This document shows positions 9,229-18,400 of a stretch of 64,000 nt of DNA, piece by piece. Within the stretch, counting starts at the first letter, position 1. Each line of letters starts with the position of its first letter. The translations under genes and the position numbers were made by a program. The stretch spans positions 124,001-188,000 of the forward strand of contig NZ_JAAZQD010000005.1 of NCBI RefSeq assembly GCF_012395255.1, written 5' to 3'. The notes below the pieces were generated by a model, which had not been told where the DNA came from, did not search any database, and was given only the letters and a program-made list of their open reading frames with translations. This DNA comes from Oleiagrimonas citrea. GTDB taxonomy: Bacteria; Pseudomonadota; Gammaproteobacteria; Xanthomonadales; Rhodanobacteraceae.

Positions 9229-9666
9229 ATGCGCTTAGTGACGTCGCTTTTACTTTTGTCATTCACGGGCCTGATGTTGGCTTCGTGCACGTCGGTACAG
9301 GTCAGGCCGCTAGTAACTAAAGACAAGGTGGATTTGATCTGCATTCAACGAAATCCCGCAGTCAAAGTGGATGACTTTGTCATGGTCCTGCAGCGGCATA
9401 TCGATGCGCACGGCATCGCGAGTCGCGTGTTCGATGGCACGAAGCCCGATGATTGTCATTATGTCCTGACGTATACAGCTCGCCGTTCATGGGACTTTTC
9501 GCCGTACCTCTCTGTCGCCCACTTGTGGCTGCAAAAAGATGGACGTGGAGTGGCCTCTTCCGACTATCATTTGCGTGGCAAGGGCGGGTTGGCGTTGACC
9601 AAATGGCAAGGCACGGAGGCCAAGATAGGCCCCGTCATCGACAAGCTGTTAGCGGGTCAGAATTGA
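9229..9666 (+). CDS. Small lipoprotein (Sbal_3080-like)
   Basis: This 145-residue protein starts with a lipoprotein signal peptide ending in the lipobox L-A-S-C, with the acylated cysteine at residue 20. The mature part (VRPLVTKDKVDLICIQRNP, then the DDCHYVLTYTARRSWD region) resembles small bacterial lipoproteins annotated as the Sbal_3080 family, whose function is unknown. The strong Shine-Dalgarno GAGGGGGG precedes the ATG. GC content is visibly lower than in its neighbours (28 of 60 bases in row 9301-9360). It probably entered the pigment locus separately and has no evident role in it. It ends 15 bp before the convergent halogenase-like gene. Confidence 0.8.
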   Translation: MRLVTSLLLLSFTGLMLASCTSVQVRPLVTKDKVDLICIQRNPAVKVDDFVMVLQRHIDAHGIASRVFDGTKPDDCHYVLTYTARRSWDFSPYLSVAHLWLQKDGRGVASSDYHLRGKGGLALTKWQGTEAKIGPVIDKLLAGQN

Positions 9667-9680
9667 GCTGATTGAACGCC

Positions 9681-11264
9681 TCAGGCCGCCGCGGCGAACA
9701 GCGGTGGTCGCTGCCGTCCGGACAGTGGCGCCTGCAGCGCCGGGTCGCTGCCGGTGGCCTGCAGCACGATGGCGTCGGCCAGCGCTTCGAGTAGATCGAC
9801 GTGGGTGCGCAGGCGCGCGACGGTGGCGTCGCGGTCCAGTTCGTCGTGCAGGTGGCCATTGAGGTCGGCGAACCAGCGCAGTTCGTATTGATCGAGCATG
9901 GCGCGCGGGTTGCGATTGGCGCTGGCGGCGTGCCAGCGCAGGAACAGGTCCTGCATGCGCAGGTTCAGCGCCTGCGCGCGTTCCAGGTCGGCGCGCACGC
10001 GCCCCAGCAGTTCCAGGTCGGTCAGGCCTTTCTGGAACACCAGCGGACACAGCACGCCCCAGTAGTAGCTGTAGTCCCAGGTCACCTTCACCGGCAGCAC
10101 CTCGGCATCGCCCAGCAGCGCGTACTGCTTGCGGAACAGCGGCAGGCTGTTGGCGTAGAACGACTGGTACAGCTGGTCGTACATGGTCGCGTGCGGCGCC
10201 AGGTTGCGGCCGGCGCGGTCCTGGCCGATCAGCGCGGAGATGTAGGTGTTGCCGATGGCGATGAAGTCGCTGCCGGGCGAATAAAACGGATCAAGAAACG
10301 CGCCGGCCTCGCCGGTCAGCGCCCAGCGGTCGGCGGAGAATAGCTGTGCGCAGCCGTAGGAATAGTCGCGCAGGAAGCTGAAATCGAGCAGCGCGTCGCG
10401 GCGTTCGGCCACGGCCCGCGCCAGCGCCGGTTGGCGCTGCCCCAGCCACTGCACGGTGCGGTCGAAGTCGCGCATCGATTCCAGCGGATGCATGCCGGCG
10501 TCGGCGACGATGCCGACTGAGTGCGCGCCCGAGGACAGCGGGATCAGCCAGGACCAGTAGCCGGGGCCGACCAGATGATTGGTCGAGCGCCAGCGTTCCG
10601 GCGGCGAGCAGCGGTCGCTCCAGTCGGCGTCGGCACACCAGCCGTCGATGTCGATGCGGTCGTCGAGACGGAACCACACCGCGTTGCCGCGGTGGCCGTT
10701 GTCGCGGGTCAGCTTGAAATGACGGCGCAGCATGCCGGCGCGTCCGGATGCGTCCAGCACCCAGCGCGTCTGCCGCGTGTGCTGTCCGTCCTCGTCGCGG
10801 TAGCGCACGGTGTGCAGCGCGCCGTGTTCGCCCATGCTCAGGCCGCTGATGGTGGCGCCGTCGCGTACGTCGATGCCGCGCCGGCGCGCCTCGTCGGTGA
10901 GGAAATTTTCCAGAATGCCGCGATCGATCTGGTAGCTCGGCGTCGGCAGCACCTTGCTGACGCCCAGTTCGGTGACGTTCTCCAGGTCGTCGCGGCCATC
11001 GGAGAAGAAGAAGCGGAAGCCGAACTTGCGGATGTGGTCGTGTTCGAGGTGTTCGCGCAGCCCGAGCGTCTCGGCGAAGTAGTGCGCGCCGATCTCGACC
11101 GTGGATTCGCCGACCTTGTGCGCGGCGGCAGGCAGCGGATGCCGGCGGCGCTCGATGACCAGGATGTCCAGATCCGGATGATCGGCGCGCAGGTGCAGCG
11201 CCAGGGTCAGTCCGGCCAGACCGCCGCCCAGGATGATTGCGTCGTGCGTGGTGGTGCTCGCCAT
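9681..11264 (-). CDS. FAD-dependent halogenase-like oxidoreductase of the pigment locus
   Basis: This 527-residue flavoprotein shows the FAD-binding motif GGGLAGL (residues 13-19), KVGES (50-54), and the WxWxIP signature of flavin-dependent halogenases as WSWLIP (237-242). GEAGAFLDPFYSPG is the second FAD-contact block. Xanthomonadins are often brominated, and the Xanthomonas pigment locus carries a related enzyme, so halogenation of the aryl head is the likely job. Which halogen, and whether the reaction happens on carrier protein, cannot be seen. The start ATG at 11264 places the Rossmann strand at the N-terminus as expected. It is the last gene of a leftward set with the glycosyltransferase and ketosynthases. 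Confidence 0.85.
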   Translation of the reverse strand: MASTTTHDAIILGGGLAGLTLALHLRADHPDLDILVIERRRHPLPAAAHKVGESTVEIGAHYFAETLGLREHLEHDHIRKFGFRFFFSDGRDDLENVTELGVSKVLPTPSYQIDRGILENFLTDEARRRGIDVRDGATISGLSMGEHGALHTVRYRDEDGQHTRQTRWVLDASGRAGMLRRHFKLTRDNGHRGNAVWFRLDDRIDIDGWCADADWSDRCSPPERWRSTNHLVGPGYWSWLIPLSSGAHSVGIVADAGMHPLESMRDFDRTVQWLGQRQPALARAVAERRDALLDFSFLRDYSYGCAQLFSADRWALTGEAGAFLDPFYSPGSDFIAIGNTYISALIGQDRAGRNLAPHATMYDQLYQSFYANSLPLFRKQYALLGDAEVLPVKVTWDYSYYWGVLCPLVFQKGLTDLELLGRVRADLERAQALNLRMQDLFLRWHAASANRNPRAMLDQYELRWFADLNGHLHDELDRDATVARLRTHVDLLEALADAIVLQATGSDPALQAPLSGRQRPPLFAAAA

Positions 11265-11395
11265 GCGTTCCTTCCTCGCCGAAGCTCGTGTTTCGATGAT
11301 GCCCGAAGTGCTCGGGCCGCGTCATCCGCTGTTGCGGGATTCGTGCGCGGGTCGTGGATGTGCGCACGGTACGGCGCGCGTCTGCCGGGGCAGGG

Positions 11396-12142
11396 TTACG
11401 GATCGACGATCAACGGTTGCTGGTTTCGGATCTGGCGCAGGTGGTCGCGCATCAGGCCGGCGCGCAGGATGCGCCAGACCACCCGCGCGGTGATGCGTGA
11501 AAAGTCCCGCACCGGCCGGAAGTGGCTCAGGCGCATGTCGCCCTGGTAGCGCGATTCGATCGGCACCGAGGCCACGCGCACGTCACGTTGCAGCGCGGCC
11601 TCGATCAGGATGTCGGTCTCGAAGGCGAAACCGCCACTCTTGATGTCGGCCAGTTCCAGCGCTGCGCGCGGGTAGTAGCGCTGGCCGCACTGGGTATCGA
11701 TCAGGCGCTGCCCGGCGGCCCAGGAAATGCCCCAGTCGGCGAAGTCGTTGGCGCGGCGGCGGTAGTTCGGCTGGCGTTCGCGATGGCGGATGCGCGCGCC
11801 GCTGATGATGTGGTTCGGGTAGCGCTGCGCCGCCGCCAGCAGACGGGGGATGTCCTCGGCGACGTGTTGGCCGTCGCCGTCCATGCTGATGACCGCCGAA
11901 TAGCCGTGTTCGAGCGCGGCGCGGAAACCGGTGCGCAGCGCTTCGCCCTTGCCTCGCCGTTCGGGGTGGCGGATCAGCGTCACCGGGAGCCTGGACACGA
12001 TCTCCGGCGTGCCGTCGTCGGAACCGTCGTCGACCACCATCACCGGCAGGTTCAGCGCCAGCACCGATTCGATCACGCCGCGGATGGCGAGCGCCTCGTT
12101 GAGGCAGGGAATCAGCACGCAGCAGGCAGCGGGTTCGGTCAT
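11396..12142 (-). CDS. GT2 family glycosyltransferase of the pigment locus
   Basis: This 248-residue GT-A fold glycosyltransferase has the N-terminal strand VLIPCLNEALAI, VVDDGSDDGT near residue 40, and the metal-binding DxD-type motif in SMDGDGQH near residue 88. Its C-terminal half lacks transmembrane helices, which suggests a soluble or peripheral enzyme. In aryl-polyene loci such proteins are thought to help make the sugar or lipid anchor; the donor and acceptor are unknown. The ATG at 12142 is used; upstream in-frame codons lie in the next gene. It sits 17 bp downstream of the chain-length-factor gene. Confidence 0.85.
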   Translation of the reverse strand: MTEPAACCVLIPCLNEALAIRGVIESVLALNLPVMVVDDGSDDGTPEIVSRLPVTLIRHPERRGKGEALRTGFRAALEHGYSAVISMDGDGQHVAEDIPRLLAAAQRYPNHIISGARIRHRERQPNYRRRANDFADWGISWAAGQRLIDTQCGQRYYPRAALELADIKSGGFAFETDILIEAALQRDVRVASVPIESRYQGDMRLSHFRPVRDFSRITARVVWRILRAGLMRDHLRQIRNQQPLIVDP

Positions 12143-12159
12143 GGTCTCGGGGACGGCGC

Positions 12160-12966
12160 TCACGCGGGAACATCCGTTTCGATGTGCAGGGTCAGCCCGT
12201 CGCCCGCCGCAATGCATGTGCTGCCGGGGCGCGGTGTGGCCAGGGCTTCCAGCAGCGTCAGTGCATCGCCGCAGGCGTTCTGCCGCGCCAGGCGGCGCAG
12301 GTGCGGGTCCGAGGGCGGTTGTTGCGGCTGGCTCGATGCATGCAATCGCAGGCGCAGGGCAGCGCGCGCATGCGTTCCGCGCTCGGGGCTGAGCACCAGG
12401 GCGCAGCCGAACGGCACGTGCGTGCTCAGCATTTCCACCAGCGGACCCTTGCCGGGCACATCGAAAGCGGACAGCAGCACCGGCTCGTTCTCGCTTACGG
12501 CCAGCGTGGCCGCTTCCAGCAGGCCCGCGCCGAAACTGGCCTCGCTGGCGCACACCGCGTTGGAGCTGCGATGGCAGCCGGTGGCGATGGTCCAGTAGCC
12601 GGCGGCGGCGTTGTGTACGGAATTGTGGAAACGCGTCGGTGACATGTCCAGTGGCGTATCGGCCAGGGTCGCGCACATGTAGTCCATGATGATGGCATCG
12701 CCGTGCGCCGAGGCGAACACGCTGGACAGGTGCGCGGCGTCGCGCTCGCTCATCGCCACGGCTTGCGTGGCGGTCTCGACGGCCAGGCGCACGCTGTCCG
12801 GTGCGCGGCGTCGTTCGGCGGGCGGCAGCAAGCTGGCGCCCGGTCGCGCCGGGGCGTCCTCGGCGGCAGGCTGGCCGTCCAGGTGGGCAATGAAGTGATT
12901 CCAGTCGGGCAGGCCGGGCGTCCAGATGCCGATGCCTTCCACCCACAGGTTCAGATCGCCGTTCAT
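12160..12966 (-). CDS. Short beta-ketoacyl synthase / chain-length-factor-like protein
   Basis: This 268-residue protein resembles the beta-ketoacyl synthase chain length factors of aryl-polyene clusters. It keeps only the N-terminal half of a thiolase-fold ketosynthase. The block HNSVHNAAAGYW (114-125) is typical of the family, and a cysteine lies at 139 in VCASEASF. The C-terminal catalytic histidine region of full ketosynthases is absent. It probably pairs with the full FabF-type enzyme encoded directly upstream to set polyene length (known for the family, inferred here). Its start overlaps the ketosynthase stop by 4 bp, which fits a stoichiometric heterodimer. Confidence 0.85.
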   Translation of the reverse strand: MNGDLNLWVEGIGIWTPGLPDWNHFIAHLDGQPAAEDAPARPGASLLPPAERRRAPDSVRLAVETATQAVAMSERDAAHLSSVFASAHGDAIIMDYMCATLADTPLDMSPTRFHNSVHNAAAGYWTIATGCHRSSNAVCASEASFGAGLLEAATLAVSENEPVLLSAFDVPGKGPLVEMLSTHVPFGCALVLSPERGTHARAALRLRLHASSQPQQPPSDPHLRRLARQNACGDALTLLEALATPRPGSTCIAAGDGLTLHIETDVPA

Positions 12967-14168
12967 GCGGCCTCCTCCGCGCGCACGAACGCCAGGCAGG
13001 CGTTGTTGCCGCCGAAGCCGAAGGAATTGCTCAGCGCCACACGCACGTTACGCGCACGCGTTTCCTGCTGCAGGCGGCCTTCGCACAGCGGGTCGGGCGT
13101 GTCGCAGCCCAGGTTGCCCGGCAGCAGGCTGCGTTCGAGCGCGAGCAGGGCGATGCTGGCTTCCAGCGCGCCGGCCGCGCCGAGGGTATGGCCGGTGTAG
13201 CCCTTGGTCGAGCTGCTGCGCGTGGTGTCGGGGAACAGGCGGGCGATGAGCGCTGCCTCGACCTCGTCGTTCTTGCGCGTCGAAGTGCCGTGCAGATTGA
13301 TGTAGTCGACCTGTTCGGGACGCAGCCCGGCACGCGCCAGCGCATCGCGCATCGCCCGTTCGGCGCCGAGTCCTTCCGGGTGCGGCGTGGACATGTGGTG
13401 CGCGTCGCTGGACTCGCCGTAGCCGGCCAGTCGCGTGGCGTCCGGCGCTCGTTCGGCGCGCTCCAGCAGGGCGAAGCCGGCGGCCTCGCCGATGGAAATG
13501 CCGTCGCGCTCGATATCGAACGGGCGGCAGGCCTGCTGCGAGACCAGTCCCAGCGAATTGAAGCCGAACAGCACGCTGTCGCACAGCGTGTCGGTGCCGC
13601 CGACCACAGCCGCATCGATCAGGTCCGCCTGCATCATGCGCGTGGCCATGGCGTAGACCTTGGCGCTGGACGAGCACGCCGTGGACACGGTCAGGCACGG
13701 GCCGGACAGCTCCAGCGCGGTCCGGGCGAACGCGCTCAGCGAATGCAGACAGTGGATGATCGGACGGCGCACTTCGGCGGGCAGGCGGCCGTCGACGTCG
13801 AGATGGCGATAGCCCTGTTCGGTGCTGGCGATGCTGCCGGTGGAGGTGCCCAGCAGCACGGCGATACGGTCGCTGCCGTAGCGCGACGCGGCACGGTGCA
13901 CCGCATCCATGAAGCGGTCCTGCTGCAGGCCCATCCACGCCAGGCGGTTGTTGCGGCATTCCCACTCGTTCAGTGTCGCGGGCAGCGTCGCGGCTTCCAG
14001 TCCGGCCACGCGACCGATCCAGCAATCGAGCGGCGCGCTGCTGAAATTGTTGTGCGCCAGCCCGCCGCGCATGCGGCGCAGCGCGTCCTCGTGGGCGTCC
14101 AGTCCGCGTCCGAGCGCGGAGGTGGCGGTGTGGGCGCTGACGGCCAGCGCGGGCATCGTGTCGGGCAT
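12963..14168 (-). CDS. FabF-type beta-ketoacyl-ACP synthase (ApeO-like)
   Basis: This 401-residue ketosynthase catalyses the condensing step of polyene elongation. The full Cys-His-His set is visible: Cys165 in STACSSSAK, His293 in NLHGTST and His327 in GYTGHTLGAAG, followed by NSFGFGGNN at the C-terminus. The ATG at 14168 gives the usual start MPDTMPALAV just before the first strand. Longer starts upstream add unrelated sequence. It leads a leftward set with the short chain-length-factor protein, the glycosyltransferase and the halogenase-like enzyme, and is divergent from the YdcF-family gene. Confidence 0.92.
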   Translation of the reverse strand: MPDTMPALAVSAHTATSALGRGLDAHEDALRRMRGGLAHNNFSSAPLDCWIGRVAGLEAATLPATLNEWECRNNRLAWMGLQQDRFMDAVHRAASRYGSDRIAVLLGTSTGSIASTEQGYRHLDVDGRLPAEVRRPIIHCLHSLSAFARTALELSGPCLTVSTACSSSAKVYAMATRMMQADLIDAAVVGGTDTLCDSVLFGFNSLGLVSQQACRPFDIERDGISIGEAAGFALLERAERAPDATRLAGYGESSDAHHMSTPHPEGLGAERAMRDALARAGLRPEQVDYINLHGTSTRKNDEVEAALIARLFPDTTRSSSTKGYTGHTLGAAGALEASIALLALERSLLPGNLGCDTPDPLCEGRLQQETRARNVRVALSNSFGFGGNNACLAFVRAEEAA

Positions 14169-14310
14169 CCGGTGCAGGGTAGCTTTTCCCGGCTGAATTT
14201 TCTCGTGCCGTGTGACCGGGGCGGCGATTCGGCCGCGCATGCGTGGTCCCGGCGCTCAATCCCTGTGACGATGGGGTAGGCTGCCCATTTCCCGATCAGC
14301 CGAAGCCTTC

Positions 14311-15006
14311 ATGAGCGACCCCCTGGCCCCCCTGCGACGCGGTCCCTGGCGCTATCTGCGCGATGCCGACGTGCTGCATTCCCTGTGCGTGGCGCTCCTG
14401 GTGATGGTGCTCAGCGGCGGGCTGGTCTGGCTGGCCTATCTGATCCACGTCTGGCGCACGGCGGCGCGCAGCCCGCTGAAACCCGACTGCGCGCGCGTGC
14501 TGCTGATCTTCGGCCGCAAGTTGGAAGACGAACGTCCGGAACAGGACTACATTCATCGCCTGCAGCGCGGCCTGACCCTGGCGCGCATGGAAGATGTCGA
14601 ACGCATGCTGGTGCTCGGCGGAAACAGCGGCAGCCACATGACCGAAGCGAAAGCCGGCGCCGACTGGCTGCGCGCGCAGGGATTTCCCGGGCACGTCCCG
14701 CTGATTCTGGAACAGGCCTCCACCGATTCCCTGGAAAACCTTCGCCACGCACGCGAACTGCTGAAACACGAAGAGCTGCCTTCAGTCGCCCTCATCACCA
14801 GCCGCTACCACCTCGCCCGCTGCCTGCTGCTCGCGCGCCGCCTCGGTTTCGACGCCCAGCCCGTCGCCGCGGAAGACCGCCTCCCCGGCCACGCACGCTA
14901 CCGGCTGCGCATGGTGCTGGAGTCGGGTTATCTGATGTGGATCGACATCGGGCTTCGCTGGGCGCATCTGATCGGACATGAACGGATGGCTGCGCGGATT
15001 CGGTAA
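14311..15006 (+). CDS. YdcF/SanA-family (DUF218) membrane-anchored protein
   Basis: This 231-residue protein has one transmembrane helix near residues 22-46 and a DUF218 domain. The domain shows VLLIFGRKL, MLVLGGNSG, TDSLENLRHAREL and SRYHLARCLLLARRLGFD, the usual blocks of the ElyC/SanA/YdcF family. Family members are linked to envelope integrity, but the biochemical activity is unsettled. It lies at the edge of the pigment locus and is divergent from the ketosynthase gene, so membership of the pathway is uncertain. The short row after its stop shows no clear terminator. Confidence 0.85.
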   Translation: MSDPLAPLRRGPWRYLRDADVLHSLCVALLVMVLSGGLVWLAYLIHVWRTAARSPLKPDCARVLLIFGRKLEDERPEQDYIHRLQRGLTLARMEDVERMLVLGGNSGSHMTEAKAGADWLRAQGFPGHVPLILEQASTDSLENLRHARELLKHEELPSVALITSRYHLARCLLLARRLGFDAQPVAAEDRLPGHARYRLRMVLESGYLMWIDIGLRWAHLIGHERMAARIR

Positions 15007-15445
15007 GTCGGGGAAATAGTCGAGAGCAGAGTGTGCCTGGAACCATATCCGCGCAAGCATATGTGCGTTGTATCTCGCACAGCGTGTAATTCATCGACCA
15101 TATACCCAACGTCTGTGGGGCATTGCGCGTTAATACCCTGTGTGTGAGTTGTAATTCGTAAGCGGTGGTGTGAAGGGTCAGCTGGCCGGTATGCGCCATA
15201 GGCGCCGCCTTTCAAGTTACTACTGGGGTCCCTTGCAAGAGTTCAACGATGTTCGATGCAAGCGAACCTGATTCGTGTGATATCCCGGCCAGAGGCATCA
15301 GCCCTGGCAGCCCAATGACATCATCCTGATGATCCGCTCGCCCATGAGCGGATCCACCCTAAACTTTTTCTGAGTTCTGCCGACCAGTACACATAAGAGG
15401 CCACGAAACAGTGGTCGTTGTTTGGTGCTAACAGGGGGCACTCCA
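15007..15445. other. Gene-free stretch upstream of the giant RHS gene
   Basis: These 439 bp contain no convincing gene, tRNA or standard promoter. A perfect 9-bp stem-loop (15331-15339 with 15346-15354, loop GCCCAT) lies about 90 bp before the RHS start and is followed after eight bases by CTTTTT. This is terminator-like but the spacing is loose. A smaller hairpin (CCAC/GTGG, 15401-15414) lies just before the coding region. The stretch is less GC-rich than its flanks. Confidence 0.5.
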
Positions 15446-18400
15446 TTGGTTGCTGTGATTTCAGGGAATGGTTTGGGTTTGCTGCAGGGTTCGTTGTCGC
15501 AGCTGGGACAAGGGACAGGCGGCTCGGCGGATCTAGGGCTGGGACGGAACCGGCAGTACGTCAATGTCGCCAATGGCAATCTGGTCCTGCAGGGTCAGGA
15601 TGCGGGCCTCGATTTCGATGGTCTGTCAATCGCCAATCTGCGCACCTACAACAGCCTCGGAACGAAGCCGGATCAGGGCTGGCTGTGGGGCTTCAGCCGC
15701 AACATACGGCCGGGCGCCCCGGGCAGCACGGTGGAGCGCGAGGCCGATGACGGCAGCGTCGTCACGTACGTGTACGACCGCGCACGGGGGCTGTATGTCT
15801 CGGAAGACGCCAACGGACCGCAGGACACCCTGCTGCGCCTGAATGGCCGCAATGCCGGATGGCTGTGGACGGACGGCGCGACCCACCGCGAAGAGACCTA
15901 CGACGGCAGCGGCAAGCTGGTCAGCATCTTCGATCCGCGCACCAGCGCGCGGTACATGCTGAGCTATGACCACGGGCATCTGTCCAGCATCACCGCCGAC
16001 GACGGCGATGTGCTGTCGTTCCAGTACGGCAAGCACGGTCTGCTGACGCAAGTGGATATGACCGAAGTGCCGCCGGGCGCGACGGCTGCGGTCACGCGCA
16101 CCGTGGTGCGCTATGCCTACGACGATGCGGATCGCCTGGTCCAGGTCAGCACCGCACTGGCTTCGGACAGCCAGGCCACGGATGCGCTGTTTACGACGCG
16201 CTACACCTACGAGGGCGACAGCCTGCGTATCCGCAGTGTGACGCAGAGCGACGGCGTGGTCGCGCAGTACAGCTATACCGAGCTGAACTCCGGCGAGTTC
16301 GTGGTATCGAGCGTGACCACGGGAACGGGTGATGCGGCGCGCACGGTGCATTTCGCCTACGACGGCGGCGGTGCCCAGCACAGCACGCAGGTCAGCGATG
16401 CGTCGGGTCAGACTTGGACCTACGTCAGCGATGCGCGCGGCGATCTGCTTTCGCTGTCGGAACCGGCGATCGATGGTCAGCGGCCAGTCACGCAGTACAC
16501 CTACGATGCCGCGGGCAATGTTCTGCAGGCCACGGATGCGCTTGGCCACACCACGACCTATACCTACGATGCCTACGGAAACCGGATCGGCGAGCGCGAT
16601 GCTTCCGGCAACACCATCACGCGCACGTTCGACGACAACCACTACCTGCTGACGCAGACCTACTACCGCGCTACGGCGAGCACGGGCACGCCGGATGCGG
16701 CCACCGCCGATACCACGCGCTACGTGTACGACGATACGGGTCGTCTGCGCTTCACGATTGACGCGACGGGCGCCGTGACCGAGCGCGTCTACAACGGCGA
16801 CGGCCTGCTGCAGACCGTGCGTCATTATCTGGGCGCCACGTTCGACATCGGTCATCTTCGTGACGATGAGAGTCCGAGCCTGCGCAGCATGACTACATGG
16901 TCCGCGCGGCAGGACATGGCGAATACCACGCGCAGCGACTTCGCATACGACGCGCGCGGCCTGCTCGCCATGCAGACGGACTGGGCTGCGGTCGATGCGA
17001 ACGGCATCGGCGTGCAGGATGCGGCCACCGCCGTGACGCATTTCGTGTACGACGCGCAGGGGTTGCTGCGTCAGCAGGCGATCGTGCGCGGCAGCCAGTC
17101 AGCCGATCTGACCTCCTATGCTTACGATGGTATGGGGCGTCTGATCGGACGCACCAGTGCGACCGGCGCGCAGACCACATGGAGCTATGCCGCGGACGGC
17201 AGCGTCACCAGTATCACCGTCGACGCCTCGTCGGCCAGTCAGCCCGGCACGACACGCGTGCGCACGGAGCAGCGCAACAGCAGCGGCGAGGTCGTGGCGG
17301 TCACGGTGTCCGACACCGCGGGTGATGCGACGCATGTCACCGACAACATCTACGATGCAGCCGGACGGCTTCGTGCCGTGCGCGCGCCCGATGGCGGCAT
17401 CAGCTACACGTTCTACGACGCGGACGGTCGAGTGTCCGCGCGCGTCGATGCGACCGGCGCGGTGACCGAATATCAGCGCGACGCCGATGGACGCGTCGTT
17501 GGCACGGTGATGTACGCCAACCGGGTCGATACCCGTGCCTGGCTGGTCGATGGCGACGTGGTGCCGCAGGACGTCGATGCGATCCGGCCGGCCGCGAGCG
17601 CGGAAGATCGCGCCACGGCCACGACTTACGATGCGACGGGTCGCATCGCCACGAACACCGATGCAGTCGGCACCGTGACGCACTATGCCTACGACGGAGA
17701 GTCGCATCTCGTACGCACCACGGTCATCGGTGGCGATGGCGGCGAAAGCCGCGTCACGCGCTATTTTTACGATGCGGACGGACGACGCATCGCCACGCTG
17801 GATGCCGCCGGCGATCTGAGCGAAGTCGTCTATGACGAAGCCGGGCGTCGCGTGCGTGATGTGGCCTACGCGACCGTCACCGATGTGGCTCTGCGTGCCG
17901 ACGGCACGTTGGCGCAACTGCGTCCGGCCGCGAGCGCGGGTGATCAAGTTACGCGGCACTACTACGACGGGCGTGGCGAGGAAGTCGCCAGCCTGGATGC
18001 TGCCGGCTACGTGACGCGTTACGACTACGATGAAGCTACGCATCAGCGTACGACGACCCGCTACGCGCAGGCCATATCGACGGGAAGCGATCCGTCGCTG
18101 CAGGACGTTCTCGACGCGGTTGCCGGTCAGGATACCCAGGTCAGTACGTGCCAGTACGACGCCGACGGTCGCAAGATCGCCGAAACGAATGCCGAAGGCA
18201 CGACCACGACCTACACCTATGACGGCTTCGGTCGTCTGGTGCGCACCGAGCAGGCCGTTGGGACCCAGGACAGTCGCGTCACCAAGGAGACGTACGACGT
18301 ATTCGGCAACCGGATCAGCGAGACCGACGGCAACGGCAAGGTCACGTATTACACGTATGACGCCGAAGGCCGCCCGCTGAGCGTCACCGATCCGCTCGGT

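Noticed and set aside
15626-17041. A further antisense open frame in the N-terminal RHS region, and others at 25385-29521
   Set aside because: Same cause as above: high GC and repeat periodicity. No ribosome-binding sites or recognisable domains.
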